Positions 5,475-12,661 are shown, counted from the stretch's first letter. The stretch is 13,024 nucleotides of DNA from Gammaproteobacteria bacterium (GCA_029287815.1 JARFQK010000334.1:1-13024); one strand, 5' to 3'. Notes: a model not told the origin generated them from the sequence alone. A program made the numbers and translations.

Positions 5475-6926
5475 ATGGGTGAAGAAATCACGTACAGCCG
5501 CTTTGTCAAAGCCGATTACCAGCACTACGAAAAACACCTGCAGCAAGAAACCGAATTGCTTGCCGGATGGTTCGAGAATGATTCCCTCTCAACAAGCGAG
5601 CATGTCGCCGGGTACGAGCTGGAGGCCTGGCTGATCGACAGCAGCGCCTCCCCGTGCCCACGTAACGAAGCGTTTCTGCGACAGGCAAATAACAGCTTTC
5701 TGTTTCCGGAGTTGGCCAAGTTCAACGTGGAACTGAACGTCGATCCCCAGGTACTCGGCACAAACGTGCTCAGCGATTTCGACAGTCAACTGCAAAGACT
5801 GTGGCGACAATGCGAGCAAACATCCACCGAGATCGGTTGCCATATGCTCGGCATAGGCATCCTGCCAACCCTGACCAACAGCGATCTGTCACTGGAGAAT
5901 ATCTCTTCCCTCGACCGCTATCGCGCCCTGAACGAACAGGTTTTGCGACAACGCAAAGGGAAAACCATCAGGCTGAATATCAATGGCAACGAGCACCTCG
6001 ACGTATCACACAAGGATGTGATGCTCGAAGCAGCGGCAACGTCACTGCAGATACACCTGCAGATACCCCAGGACAAAGCTGTGCGCTATTACAATGCCTC
6101 CATGGTTTTGTCTGCGCCGCTGGTCGTCGTCGGTGCCAACGCCCCGTTCTTGTTCAACAGGGATCTGTGGTACGAGACGCGCATTCCGGTGTTTGAACAA
6201 GCAGTCGACATCGGCGGTATTGGTGGGGCCGCCAGCGGTCCAATCCATCGGGTCACCTTCGGCAGCGATTATGCCCGCGACTCATTGTTCGAGTGTTTCA
6301 ACGAGAACCTCGAGCACTACCCGGTATTGCTCCCGGTAAGCTACGACAGTGAGCCGGAAGAGCTCAATTATCTCAGATTGCACAACGGCACCATATGGCG
6401 CTGGAACCGACCCCTGATCGGTTTTGATGACGACGGCACCCCGCACCTCAGAATCGAGCATCGCACGATGTCGAGCGCGCCGAGCATGGTCGACAATATT
6501 GCGAACATAGCCTTTTATTATGGGCTGGTGGAATACTATGCGAGCCGCACGGTGCCGCCGGAAACGACGCTGACATTCGCCGAGACCAGGGACAACTTTT
6601 ACCGATCAGCGCAAGTCGGCCTGAATCACCGTTTGCTATGGTCTGACGGGAACAAGTACACGATCAGGGAGCTGGTATTGAACAGATTGTTGCCCGAGGC
6701 GGACGAGGGGCTGAGCAAACTCGGGATCTGTGATGACGACCGCAAATACTACCTCGGCATCATCGACTCGCGCATCACCAGTGGACAGACCGGCACACAG
6801 TGGCAACGCAAATTTGCTGAACTCAATGGCCGAAACCCGCAGCTGCTGACGCAATGTTACTATCGCAATCAGCAACGGAACCAACCGGTTCACGAATGGG
6901 ACTTTGAAAGTTATCTCGCATGCTGA
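5475..6926 (+). CDS. GCS2-family carboxylate-amine ligase (glutamate-cysteine ligase-like)
   Basis: A 483-residue protein of the glutamine synthetase-like amidoligase fold, GCS2 group (EgtA/YbdK/plant-type glutamate-cysteine ligase relatives). Visible motifs: GYELEAWLID (E48 and E50, metal-binding), FNVELNVDPQ after residue 75, and RIEHRTMSSAPSMVDNIANIAFYYGL from R326, the arginine-rich block that binds ATP phosphates. These enzymes join an amino acid gamma-carboxyl to an amine through an acyl phosphate. The substrate is unknown; a real glutathione-synthesis role is possible but not shown. It begins 26 bp after murU and overlaps the next gene, an M14 metallo-deacylase, by 7 bases, so both probably act on the same compound. 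No signal peptide is seen. Confidence 0.85.
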   Translation: MGEEITYSRFVKADYQHYEKHLQQETELLAGWFENDSLSTSEHVAGYELEAWLIDSSASPCPRNEAFLRQANNSFLFPELAKFNVELNVDPQVLGTNVLSDFDSQLQRLWRQCEQTSTEIGCHMLGIGILPTLTNSDLSLENISSLDRYRALNEQVLRQRKGKTIRLNINGNEHLDVSHKDVMLEAAATSLQIHLQIPQDKAVRYYNASMVLSAPLVVVGANAPFLFNRDLWYETRIPVFEQAVDIGGIGGAASGPIHRVTFGSDYARDSLFECFNENLEHYPVLLPVSYDSEPEELNYLRLHNGTIWRWNRPLIGFDDDGTPHLRIEHRTMSSAPSMVDNIANIAFYYGLVEYYASRTVPPETTLTFAETRDNFYRSAQVGLNHRLLWSDGNKYTIRELVLNRLLPEADEGLSKLGICDDDRKYYLGIIDSRITSGQTGTQWQRKFAELNGRNPQLLTQCYYRNQQRNQPVHEWDFESYLAC

Positions 6927-7918
6927 ATGAAACCGACATCCTGCCTGACGGTCTCCTGGAGGCTGATGCGACCGATTTGCTCGAGCTGCTGGGTTCGCCG
7001 ACACTGATCCACCTTCAAGGCAAGCGCCCCGAACCCTTGTTCATCAGCACATTGCTTCATGGCAATGAAACCACCGGGTTCTACGCTATTCAGCAGTTGC
7101 TCAGGGACAACCAGAACAAAGCCCTGCCACGTTCTGTTTCGATCTTCATCGGCAACGTCGAAGCCGCGGCCGCGGGCCAGCGCCGCCTGGAGCATCAGCC
7201 GGACTATAACCGCATCTGGCCGGGAACCCATCATGACGACTGCGCCGAAACGGATATGATGAGGACCGTATCGAACATTATGTACAAGCGCAATCCATTT
7301 GCGAGTATCGACATCCATAACAACACCGGCCTCAACCCGCATTACGCCTGCGTGAATATTCTCAATTCACACTGTATCCAGCTCGCTGGAATGTTTGGAA
7401 GCACCGTCGTTTATTTCACCAGTCCCAGAGGTGTGCAATCGGCTGCGTTCTCGGACTTCTGCCCGGCCGTCGTGCTCGAGTGTGGCCAGTCAGGCCAGGC
7501 CGATGGTGTATCCCATTCGACACGTTACCTGCAGGCGGTGCTGAATACCGAAAAACTGCACTCTGAGCACCCCGTTCATCTTCGCCTTTTCCATACGGAC
7601 GCGCGTGTGACCGTACCCGAGATCTATTCCTTGGGCAGCTACGACGGCGCTGACATTCGACTCAACCAGGAACTCGAGAACATGAATTTTGACCAGCTTG
7701 GGACCGGCTCAGTGTTTGCGACTGTAAAAGCAGACAGCGACGCACGCCTGGTCGTGACCAATGAAAGCAACGAAAACGTGACAGATGAGTTCTTTGAAGT
7801 CGAGGATTCTAAGATCGTCCTCAGAAAAAATGCCACACTATCGATGTTCACTACCAACGAGAAAGCCATCCGGCAGGATTGCCTGTGTTATCTGATGGAA
7901 CAGATTCACATCGGCTGA
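6920..7918 (+). CDS. M14-family metallo-deacylase (succinylglutamate desuccinylase/aspartoacylase-like)
   Basis: A 332-residue zinc carboxypeptidase-fold protein of the AstE/AspA group. Visible motifs: LLHGNE (zinc ligands H47, E50), QPDYNRIWPG near residue 95 (the family's DLNR.FPG block), SIDIHNNTG (D131, third zinc ligand H133) and VLECGQSG, likely carrying the catalytic glutamate. Members remove an acyl group from an amino acid amide. Here the substrate is unknown and arginine-catabolism genes (astABD) are absent, so AstE itself is unlikely. The ATG lies inside the end of the amidoligase gene (ATGCTGA), giving strong translational coupling. The C-terminal 80 residues are acidic and less conserved-looking. 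Confidence 0.86.
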   Translation: MLNETDILPDGLLEADATDLLELLGSPTLIHLQGKRPEPLFISTLLHGNETTGFYAIQQLLRDNQNKALPRSVSIFIGNVEAAAAGQRRLEHQPDYNRIWPGTHHDDCAETDMMRTVSNIMYKRNPFASIDIHNNTGLNPHYACVNILNSHCIQLAGMFGSTVVYFTSPRGVQSAAFSDFCPAVVLECGQSGQADGVSHSTRYLQAVLNTEKLHSEHPVHLRLFHTDARVTVPEIYSLGSYDGADIRLNQELENMNFDQLGTGSVFATVKADSDARLVVTNESNENVTDEFFEVEDSKIVLRKNATLSMFTTNEKAIRQDCLCYLMEQIHIG

Positions 7919-7944
7919 TCACACAGGACTCTGGCTAACAGGAC

Positions 7945-8325
7945 ATGGGCAAGACTGGCGTAACGGGCATTCGGCGAATTATCAATGCGGCCGGTTATTC
8001 TTGGCTCGGCTTGAAAGCCGCCTACAAGCATGAATCAGCCTTCAGACAGGAGGTATGGCTGGCTGCCGTTTTGATTCCACTGGGGCTTTTCCTGGGCCAG
8101 GAATGGACCGACAAGGCCGTGCTGATAAGCAGCGTGCTGCTGGTATTGATAGTGGAGCTCTTGAACTCCGGTATCGAGGCCGTGGTCGATCGCATCGGCG
8201 ACGAGCCACACAAACTTTCGGGGCGCGCGAAAGACATGGGCTCGGCCGCGGTCCTGATTGCGCTCATTATCGCTGCCATTGTATGGATAGCGGTACTGGT
8301 CGACAATCCTCCAGTCATCGGATAG
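7945..8325 (+). CDS. dgkA: diacylglycerol kinase DgkA
   Basis: A 126-residue small inner-membrane kinase that recycles diacylglycerol to phosphatidic acid. Visible family residues: the amphipathic N-terminus, AYKHESAFRQE, three membrane segments (about 35-52, 56-75 and 100-118), and the active-site blocks VELLNSGIEAVVDRIGDEPH and GRAKDMGSAAV. The length equals that of E. coli DgkA. An AGGA lies just before the ATG. It is 26 bp after the deacylase gene, on the same strand. It is convergent with the flavoprotein gene; the 40-bp gap holds a weak 5-bp hairpin (CGGAT/ATCCG, 8332-8346) and a repeat remnant. Confidence 0.96.
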   Translation: MGKTGVTGIRRIINAAGYSWLGLKAAYKHESAFRQEVWLAAVLIPLGLFLGQEWTDKAVLISSVLLVLIVELLNSGIEAVVDRIGDEPHKLSGRAKDMGSAAVLIALIIAAIVWIAVLVDNPPVIG

Positions 8326-8343
8326 CGCTAACGGATGATGCAT

Positions 8344-8368
8344 CCGCCTTCGTGCAAACTGCGGGCTA
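8344..8368 (-). repeat. short decayed end of the TAGCCC repeat family at the flavoprotein stop codon
   Basis: Read on the minus strand, this starts TAGCCCGCA, identical to the first nine bases of the intact element's terminal repeat. With one gap, about 20 of 25 bases align to the right end of that element, including AGGCGG just past the terminal repeat. As with coq7, the leading TAG is the stop codon of the upstream gene. A short match, so chance resemblance is not excluded. Confidence 0.4.
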
Positions 8369-9334
8369 ATGATGCAAGCCGTGCTCGAAGAGTTTTCTTC
8401 CAAGCCATGACGATCCACTGTAACCATCGATCTGATCAAGCCGGTAGCTTTGCCCATTGACGATGCAATCAGCAGCGATCAGACCTGACCTGACCGCAGG
8501 ACCAATACCCTCACAGAGGTCACGCGTCGCAAGACCCGCGGCATCACCCAGTATGAACGCATTGTCGATGCGCACGGGGCGCTCTTCGCCGCGAATAAAG
8601 TAGCTGTAACCTTTCGGGTCGGGCGGGCGATCTTTAACGATGCCGGTACGGCGCAGCTTGTCGCTGAATTGCAACCAATGGTTCCTGATGTCTTCGCCGC
8701 GATATTTGAGTCGAGCAGCCATTGCACCGATGCCAACGTTCAGGTAGCCATCAGCCTTCGGCACATACCACGAGTAACCGGGGAGACCATGTTCGAAAAA
8801 CCAAAGGTGACAGCTGTCATCATCATAGTGGCATGGAAACTCGACCTCCAGCGTGACGGCCTGCAAGGCCTTTGCCCGTGGACTGCGCGCTTTGAACAGG
8901 CTCCTGTACACCGGGCAACGTGTGCCGCCGGCGCCTATCAGATACTTGCCCCGATAGGTGTCATCGATGATGTAAAGCCCATCCTGTTGTCGGATGCTTC
9001 GAACATTGTGTTGCCGCACCTCGGCACCCGCACGCGCCAATAGCCAGGCGTCGAACTCGTAACGACGAATGGAGTGCTGCACCGTGCACGGCTTGAATCC
9101 GATCAGTGGAAAACGAAAATGGATGCGGTCAAAAGTCAGCAACCGATGCGGATACGCTCCGAGGTCTATCTCGAGATCCTCGACAACCGCTGGCGTGATC
9201 CAACCCGCACAGAGTTTGGTTCGCGGAAACACCGCCTTGTCCAACACGAGACATGTCAAACCTGCCTGCACCAGCTTCCAGGCGCAGGTCGAACCAGACG
9301 GTCCGCCACCGACGATAACCGCATCAAAGATCAC
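8366..9334 (-). CDS. FAD-dependent oxidoreductase, geranylgeranyl reductase family
   Basis: A 322-residue flavoprotein. VIVGGGPSGS (residues 6-15) is the FAD ADP-binding turn. FPRTKLCAGWITP, with C42, is the conserved loop of geranylgeranyl reductase-like enzymes. GDAAGLATRDLCEGIGPAVRSG from G263 is the second FAD motif. These proteins reduce isolated double bonds of isoprenoids or lipids, or hydroxylate rings. It starts inside the end of the CFA-synthase-like gene (11-base overlap), so the two products are coupled and probably act in sequence on a membrane lipid. No membrane segment is obvious. The TAG stop lies in a repeat remnant. The substrate is unknown. Confidence 0.85.
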   Translation of the reverse strand: MIFDAVIVGGGPSGSTCAWKLVQAGLTCLVLDKAVFPRTKLCAGWITPAVVEDLEIDLGAYPHRLLTFDRIHFRFPLIGFKPCTVQHSIRRYEFDAWLLARAGAEVRQHNVRSIRQQDGLYIIDDTYRGKYLIGAGGTRCPVYRSLFKARSPRAKALQAVTLEVEFPCHYDDDSCHLWFFEHGLPGYSWYVPKADGYLNVGIGAMAARLKYRGEDIRNHWLQFSDKLRRTGIVKDRPPDPKGYSYFIRGEERPVRIDNAFILGDAAGLATRDLCEGIGPAVRSGLIAADCIVNGQSYRLDQIDGYSGSSWLGRKLFEHGLHH

Positions 9335-10691
9335 TCACGCCGCCCCGCACGCTACTCAGCTTGTCCTTGCCCTTCGCTGTCTGAGCATAAAGATGCGCGC
9401 GCGACCAGGGCAAGTGGTTGTTGGTATCTCTGGCAAACACAACCTGGAACAGCTGCAATTCACCCGCCTTGAATGCGGCAATCGAACCCGCCAGGTACAA
9501 ACGGTAGGCCCTGACGAACTCCTGGTCCATCATTGCTTCTATTTCGTCCCGATGCTGCTCGAACCGGTGCAGCCAATGTTCCAGTGTCTTGGCGTAATGC
9601 AATCTCAAGTTTTCGACATCGAGCACCGACAGCCGCCTGGGTTCGAAGATTTCCATCATCTCGTTCAGACTGGGCGGATAGGCGCCCGGGAATATGCGCC
9701 GCTCGATCCACGCATTCATCGGGCCCGGTCTAATACGGCCAATACTGTGGATCAAACCCCGCCCCTCTGGTTTGAGGCAACGATCGATTACCTGTCCCAA
9801 GGCCGGGTAATGCTGCTTGCCGACATGTTCCAGCATGCCAACAGAGACAAAGACGTCGAATTGGCCGACGATGCCGCGGTAATCATCGAGGACGTATTCC
9901 ACCCTGTCGGACAGACCTTGTTGTCGGGCGGCTTCCCTCGCATAGTTGATCTGCTGTCGCGAGATGTTATACGCCCTGACTCGGACACCGTAGTGTTTTG
10001 CCATGAAAAGCGCTAATCCACCCCAGCCACAACCGGCCTCGACGACCGTATCGCCCGGTTTGAGCTCGAGTTTGCGGCAGATATGGTGCATTTTTGCGAC
10101 CTGAGCCTGCTCCAGGTCCAGATCGGGATCTGGAAAATAGCCGCAGGTGTACTGCATGGCTTCGCGATCGAGCCACAGCTGGTAAAAGTCGTTGCCGATG
10201 TCGTAATGGTGATGGATGTTATGTTCCGCCCTGGTTCTGGTATTTGCGATCCGACGATGCCCGAGCCAGAGTATGAAGCGTTGCAAGCAACCGCTGTTGG
10301 CACGATTTCTGTAAAGATATCGGTAAACGGCCTCCAGGAACAACGGGAGATCGCCCTCGAATCTGATCTGGCCACTGCAATAAAGATCGCCCCAGTGAAG
10401 TTCGGGGTTCAGGATGGTTTTGACCATCGCACTGCGATTGGTATACACAATCTCCGCAATTGGATTTTCAACCGACGGTGTGATGTTAAATCCGTCCCAC
10501 AACCGCAGCGTGCACGGCGGACTGCCAACTGCGTCGATCATCGCGCGCACCAGCCAGCGATCCAGCCGGGTCACGCGTGATTGGAAAAAAGGCGCATTTT
10601 TGCTCTCGATGGCAACACCGGACTTGCTGTCGTCTGTCACAGTAGAAGTCCGCATGGCGCCCGTGAATTGATGCTTGCTCGTGTAAGACAT
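9324..10691 (-). CDS. cyclopropane-fatty-acyl-phospholipid synthase-family methyltransferase
   Basis: A 455-residue SAM-dependent enzyme acting on unsaturated acyl chains of membrane phospholipids. The N-terminal lipid-binding domain runs to about residue 150. HHYDIGNDFYQLWLD (161-175), QYTCGYF (C183, the bicarbonate-site cysteine in E. coli Cfa), VEAGCGWGGLALFMA (217-231, SAM-binding), VSVGMLEHVG and LIHSIG follow in family order. PGAYPPSLNEMMEIFEP is the usual C-terminal block. It is about 70 residues longer than E. coli Cfa, mainly at the N-terminus. The start is supported by GGGAGG eight bases upstream. The product could be cyclopropane or, with the coupled flavoprotein, a methyl-branched chain. 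A perfect inverted repeat lies about 55 bp upstream. Confidence 0.9.
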   Translation of the reverse strand: MSYTSKHQFTGAMRTSTVTDDSKSGVAIESKNAPFFQSRVTRLDRWLVRAMIDAVGSPPCTLRLWDGFNITPSVENPIAEIVYTNRSAMVKTILNPELHWGDLYCSGQIRFEGDLPLFLEAVYRYLYRNRANSGCLQRFILWLGHRRIANTRTRAEHNIHHHYDIGNDFYQLWLDREAMQYTCGYFPDPDLDLEQAQVAKMHHICRKLELKPGDTVVEAGCGWGGLALFMAKHYGVRVRAYNISRQQINYAREAARQQGLSDRVEYVLDDYRGIVGQFDVFVSVGMLEHVGKQHYPALGQVIDRCLKPEGRGLIHSIGRIRPGPMNAWIERRIFPGAYPPSLNEMMEIFEPRRLSVLDVENLRLHYAKTLEHWLHRFEQHRDEIEAMMDQEFVRAYRLYLAGSIAAFKAGELQLFQVVFARDTNNHLPWSRAHLYAQTAKGKDKLSSVRGGVSDL

Positions 10692-10746
10692 TGGATCAAC
10701 CTCCCATCATCCAGTGGATACCGGCCTGGTGCGGCTAAGACTATGT

Positions 10747-10765
10747 CATCATAATCAATATGATG
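10747..10765. promoter_or_regulatory. perfect inverted repeat upstream of the CFA-like gene, candidate operator
   Basis: CATCATA (10747-10753) and TATGATG (10759-10765) are exact reverse complements around ATCAA. The repeat lies in the 104-bp gap before the CFA-like gene. On the minus strand its second arm contains TATGAT, a good -10 word, but no good -35 lies 17 bases upstream. A regulator dimer here would cover the promoter. The regulator is unknown. Confidence 0.38.
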
Positions 10766-10795
10766 CGGAATTAGAAGCGGTCCGATCGGCCCGGC

Positions 10796-11092
10796 CTACC
10801 GGTCCAGCAGGTTCTTCAGCTTATCCTGTGCTTTCTGCTTCTCGTCATCGATACGCTCGTCCGCCTGCTGCTCCAGCTTCGCCCGCTCCTCGTCGATACG
10901 TTGTTGCGCTTTGGCCTTTAGCTCGTCCAGTTCCTGATCGAGACCCTGTTTCTTGATCTCCTGTCTGGCGTGATCGATCAGCCTGTCAAGGACCTGCCTC
11001 GAAATCTGCTCCGGCGTACCGCTCAAATCGGTCAATACCAGCGCCGGTTTGACAATGGGGATCGATCCACACTGCTGTCCCCGTGACGACAT
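10796..11092 (-). CDS. small charged coiled-coil protein of unknown function
   Basis: A 98-residue protein. After about 28 ordinary residues (KPALVLTDLSGTPEQ), residues 30-98 are almost entirely charged and glutamine-rich helix: REIKKQG, EELDELKAKAQQ-like heptads, EERAKLEQQADERIDDEKQKAQDKLKNLLDR. The start codon overlaps the stop of the DoxX gene (TGATG), which supports real, coupled translation. I do not recognise a family. The segment from LSGTPEQ on looks like the helical C-terminal tails of AsmA-type proteins, so this could be a detached or remnant tail (inference). No signal peptide or membrane segment is seen. Confidence 0.6.
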   Translation of the reverse strand: MSSRGQQCGSIPIVKPALVLTDLSGTPEQISRQVLDRLIDHARQEIKKQGLDQELDELKAKAQQRIDEERAKLEQQADERIDDEKQKAQDKLKNLLDR

Positions 11093-11496
11093 CAGTCGGG
11101 TTTATAGGCATGCCTGCCACTGCCGAGGAACACGATCGCAAGCGCCCCGAACAGGTAGAAACCCTGTAGCTCCAGACGCCAGCCGCCATTATCGGACAAC
11201 GCAAAGATATCATTCATATGCATCAACGTGATCGCAAATATCATATTGACGACGATGATGATTGCTGCATAGCGGGTGTAGATGCCAAGGATGACCATCA
11301 GTGGCGCGACCACTTCACCGACATAGACGCCATAAGCCAGCAGGGGTGGCAGGCCCGCCCTCGTCAGCGCGCCTGCGATGTAATCAACGCTGGCCGGATC
11401 GGTGATTTTGGCGACCCCATGGAACAGGATCAGACTGCCTACCGTCAGGCGTAACACCAGCTTTCCGAGCGCCTCATTATGTAAGAACAGACTCAC
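11092..11496 (-). CDS. DoxX family membrane protein
   Basis: A 134-residue inner-membrane protein with four hydrophobic segments (about 11-28, 52-71, 75-92 and 107-124). It has the DoxX-type start LVLRLTVGSLILFHGVAKI and the middle block GVYVGEVVAPLMVILGIYTRYAA. DoxX-family proteins are often linked to respiration or redox stress, but most have no proven function. The start is a GTG at 11496-11494 with GGAG seven bases upstream. It is divergent from the PGPGW gene and its stop overlaps the coiled-coil gene start. It is the first gene of the likely minus-strand transcript leading to the CFA-like gene. Confidence 0.87.
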   Translation of the reverse strand: MSLFLHNEALGKLVLRLTVGSLILFHGVAKITDPASVDYIAGALTRAGLPPLLAYGVYVGEVVAPLMVILGIYTRYAAIIIVVNMIFAITLMHMNDIFALSDNGGWRLELQGFYLFGALAIVFLGSGRHAYKPD

Positions 11497-11597
11497 TGCA
11501 TTTCTCCGTAGCGGGTTTCTGTGACGAATCGTTGATCAGGCCCGGGGTATTGTAAACTATGCGCGCATCGCTCACTTCACGATCACCACGGAAAAAC

Positions 11598-12008
11598 ATG
11601 TTCGACGGCTTCACAATCAGCGAATCAGCTATCTGGTACCTGGCAGCGTTCTCCATTGTCAGCTTTTTCGGCTCGATCATCGCAATTCCGCTACTGGTGA
11701 TCCGAATTCCACAGGACTATTTCAGCGAAAGAAAGCGCCATCGCTGGGAGCCCTGGGCCCATGAGCATCCGGTCATACGCTGGACCCTGCTGATTTTGAA
11801 GAATCTGCTCGGCTACGTTTTCATTTTTCTTGGCATTGCGATGCTGTTACTTCCGGGTCAGGGTGTACTGACGATACTGCTCGGCATGATGTTGATCAAC
11901 TTTCCCGGGAAATACAAACTGGAACGCTGGGTCATCACCCGTGCGCCGGTGCTGAACACGATCAACTCGCTCCGCCACCGCGCTGGCCGTACGCCACTGG
12001 TCACCTGA
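11598..12008 (+). CDS. PGPGW family transmembrane protein
   Basis: A 136-residue membrane protein. A hydrophobic segment near residues 10-32 is followed by a charged stretch (ERKRHRWEPWAHEHP). A second hydrophobic part holds FLGIAMLLLPGQGVLTILLGMMLINFPGKYKLERW, the LPG-Q/P-G pattern of the PGPGW family. Function is unknown. The frame opens at 11559, but the ATG at 11598, starting MFDGFTIS with GGA upstream, is preferred because the 13 extra residues are basic and unlike the family. It is divergent from doxX across a 101-bp gap; both promoters there are weak to my eye. Confidence 0.8.
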   Translation: MFDGFTISESAIWYLAAFSIVSFFGSIIAIPLLVIRIPQDYFSERKRHRWEPWAHEHPVIRWTLLILKNLLGYVFIFLGIAMLLLPGQGVLTILLGMMLINFPGKYKLERWVITRAPVLNTINSLRHRAGRTPLVT

Positions 12009-12021
12009 GCAACAGGCAAAC

Positions 12022-12360
12022 ATGATGCTGCAACTCGCACAGACGCTCCAGCAATGGCCATCGGACTCTTTCGCTTCAGTGCTGAAACGTGAACTGGAAA
12101 CACTCCCCGCTGGCAGCCTGCCGCTGGAACTAGGCACAAGCCGCTGTGGTCTCGTCGATGACAGCGATATTTCGGTTACCGTAATCGACATTCGCGACGC
12201 GGTGACCTGCATTTCTGCCAAAGTTGGCATTTTTTTCAGCGAAATCGTCGCTGGCTGCGTCTGTGGCGATGAGCCAACACCGGAACTCGCCTATTGTGAA
12301 ATGCTGATCACGATCGACAAGACGACCGGGGCGGCGACCATTGAAGTGATTTCGGTCTGA
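12022..12360 (+). CDS. conserved-looking hypothetical protein with a three-cysteine cluster
   Basis: A 112-residue acidic, soluble protein, 13 bp after the PGPGW gene and probably cotranscribed. It has no signal peptide or membrane segment. The likely core is ELGTSRCGLVDDSDISVTVI, then AKVGIFFSEIVAGCVCGDEP and AYCEMLITIDKTTGAATIEVI. The last part reads like a small alpha/beta sandwich with cysteines in GCVCGD and YCEM that could bind a metal or form a redox site (inference). I recall similar uncharacterised proteobacterial proteins but no function. Start: ATG at 12022 with weak CAGG upstream; ATG 12025 is equally possible. Confidence 0.7.
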   Translation: MMLQLAQTLQQWPSDSFASVLKRELETLPAGSLPLELGTSRCGLVDDSDISVTVIDIRDAVTCISAKVGIFFSEIVAGCVCGDEPTPELAYCEMLITIDKTTGAATIEVISV

Positions 12361-12415
12361 GATGTCAGAGCCGTGGCATCGAAACTGCGAGCTGCCCGCA
12401 AATCGTTCGCGGTAC

Positions 12416-12661
12416 TAGCCCGCATTTCTCACCAGGATCACGGGGGCAGGCGCAGGATTCGTGTTCGTAAGCGCCGCTCTGGAGCGAAAAGCATAGCCAT
12501 AGCTATGGATTGAGTGAAGAGCAAGCTTACGGACACGAAGACCAGCCTGAACCGTGATAGGCACTGTTGAAAAACACGGTGTATTTTCGATCATTCGAGT
12601 TTTCTCATAAGAGCCAATGGCTTATCAGTTCTCTACGCCGCCTGGTGAGAAATGCGGGCTA
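12416..12661. mobile_element. MITE-like palindromic element, 246 bp
   Basis: Perfect 21-base inverted termini (12416-12436 and 12641-12661). Without the outer TA each is GCCCGCATTTCTCACCAGG. The flanking TA at both ends fits a TA target duplication, as made by IS630/Tc1-mariner-type transposases; this is inference, because TA is itself palindromic. No ORF is present. Inside, three nested arm pairs form a long hairpin over 12437-12558, followed by a second imperfect stem near 12598-12640. It lies between convergent genes. Decayed related ends occur at 1413 and 8368. I cannot name the family or find its transposase here. Confidence 0.8.

Noticed and set aside
8332..8346. CGGAT/ATCCG hairpin as a terminator between dgkA and the flavoprotein gene
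   Set aside because: Only 5 bp, with no T-run on either strand.
9069..10016. Long plus-strand ORF of 315 residues
   Set aside because: It is antisense to the CFA-like and flavoprotein genes, whose family motifs are clear. Its translation shows no recognisable domain.
10754..10765. Possible FNR site in the inverted repeat before the CFA-like gene
   Set aside because: The TTGAT half is present but the spacing and second half do not give TTGAT-N4-ATCAA.
12559..12574. GGCACTGTTGAAAA inside the MITE, resembling the IS26/IS6 terminus
   Set aside because: It differs from the IS26 terminus within the key bases, has no partner copy and no transposase. It is treated as internal MITE sequence.
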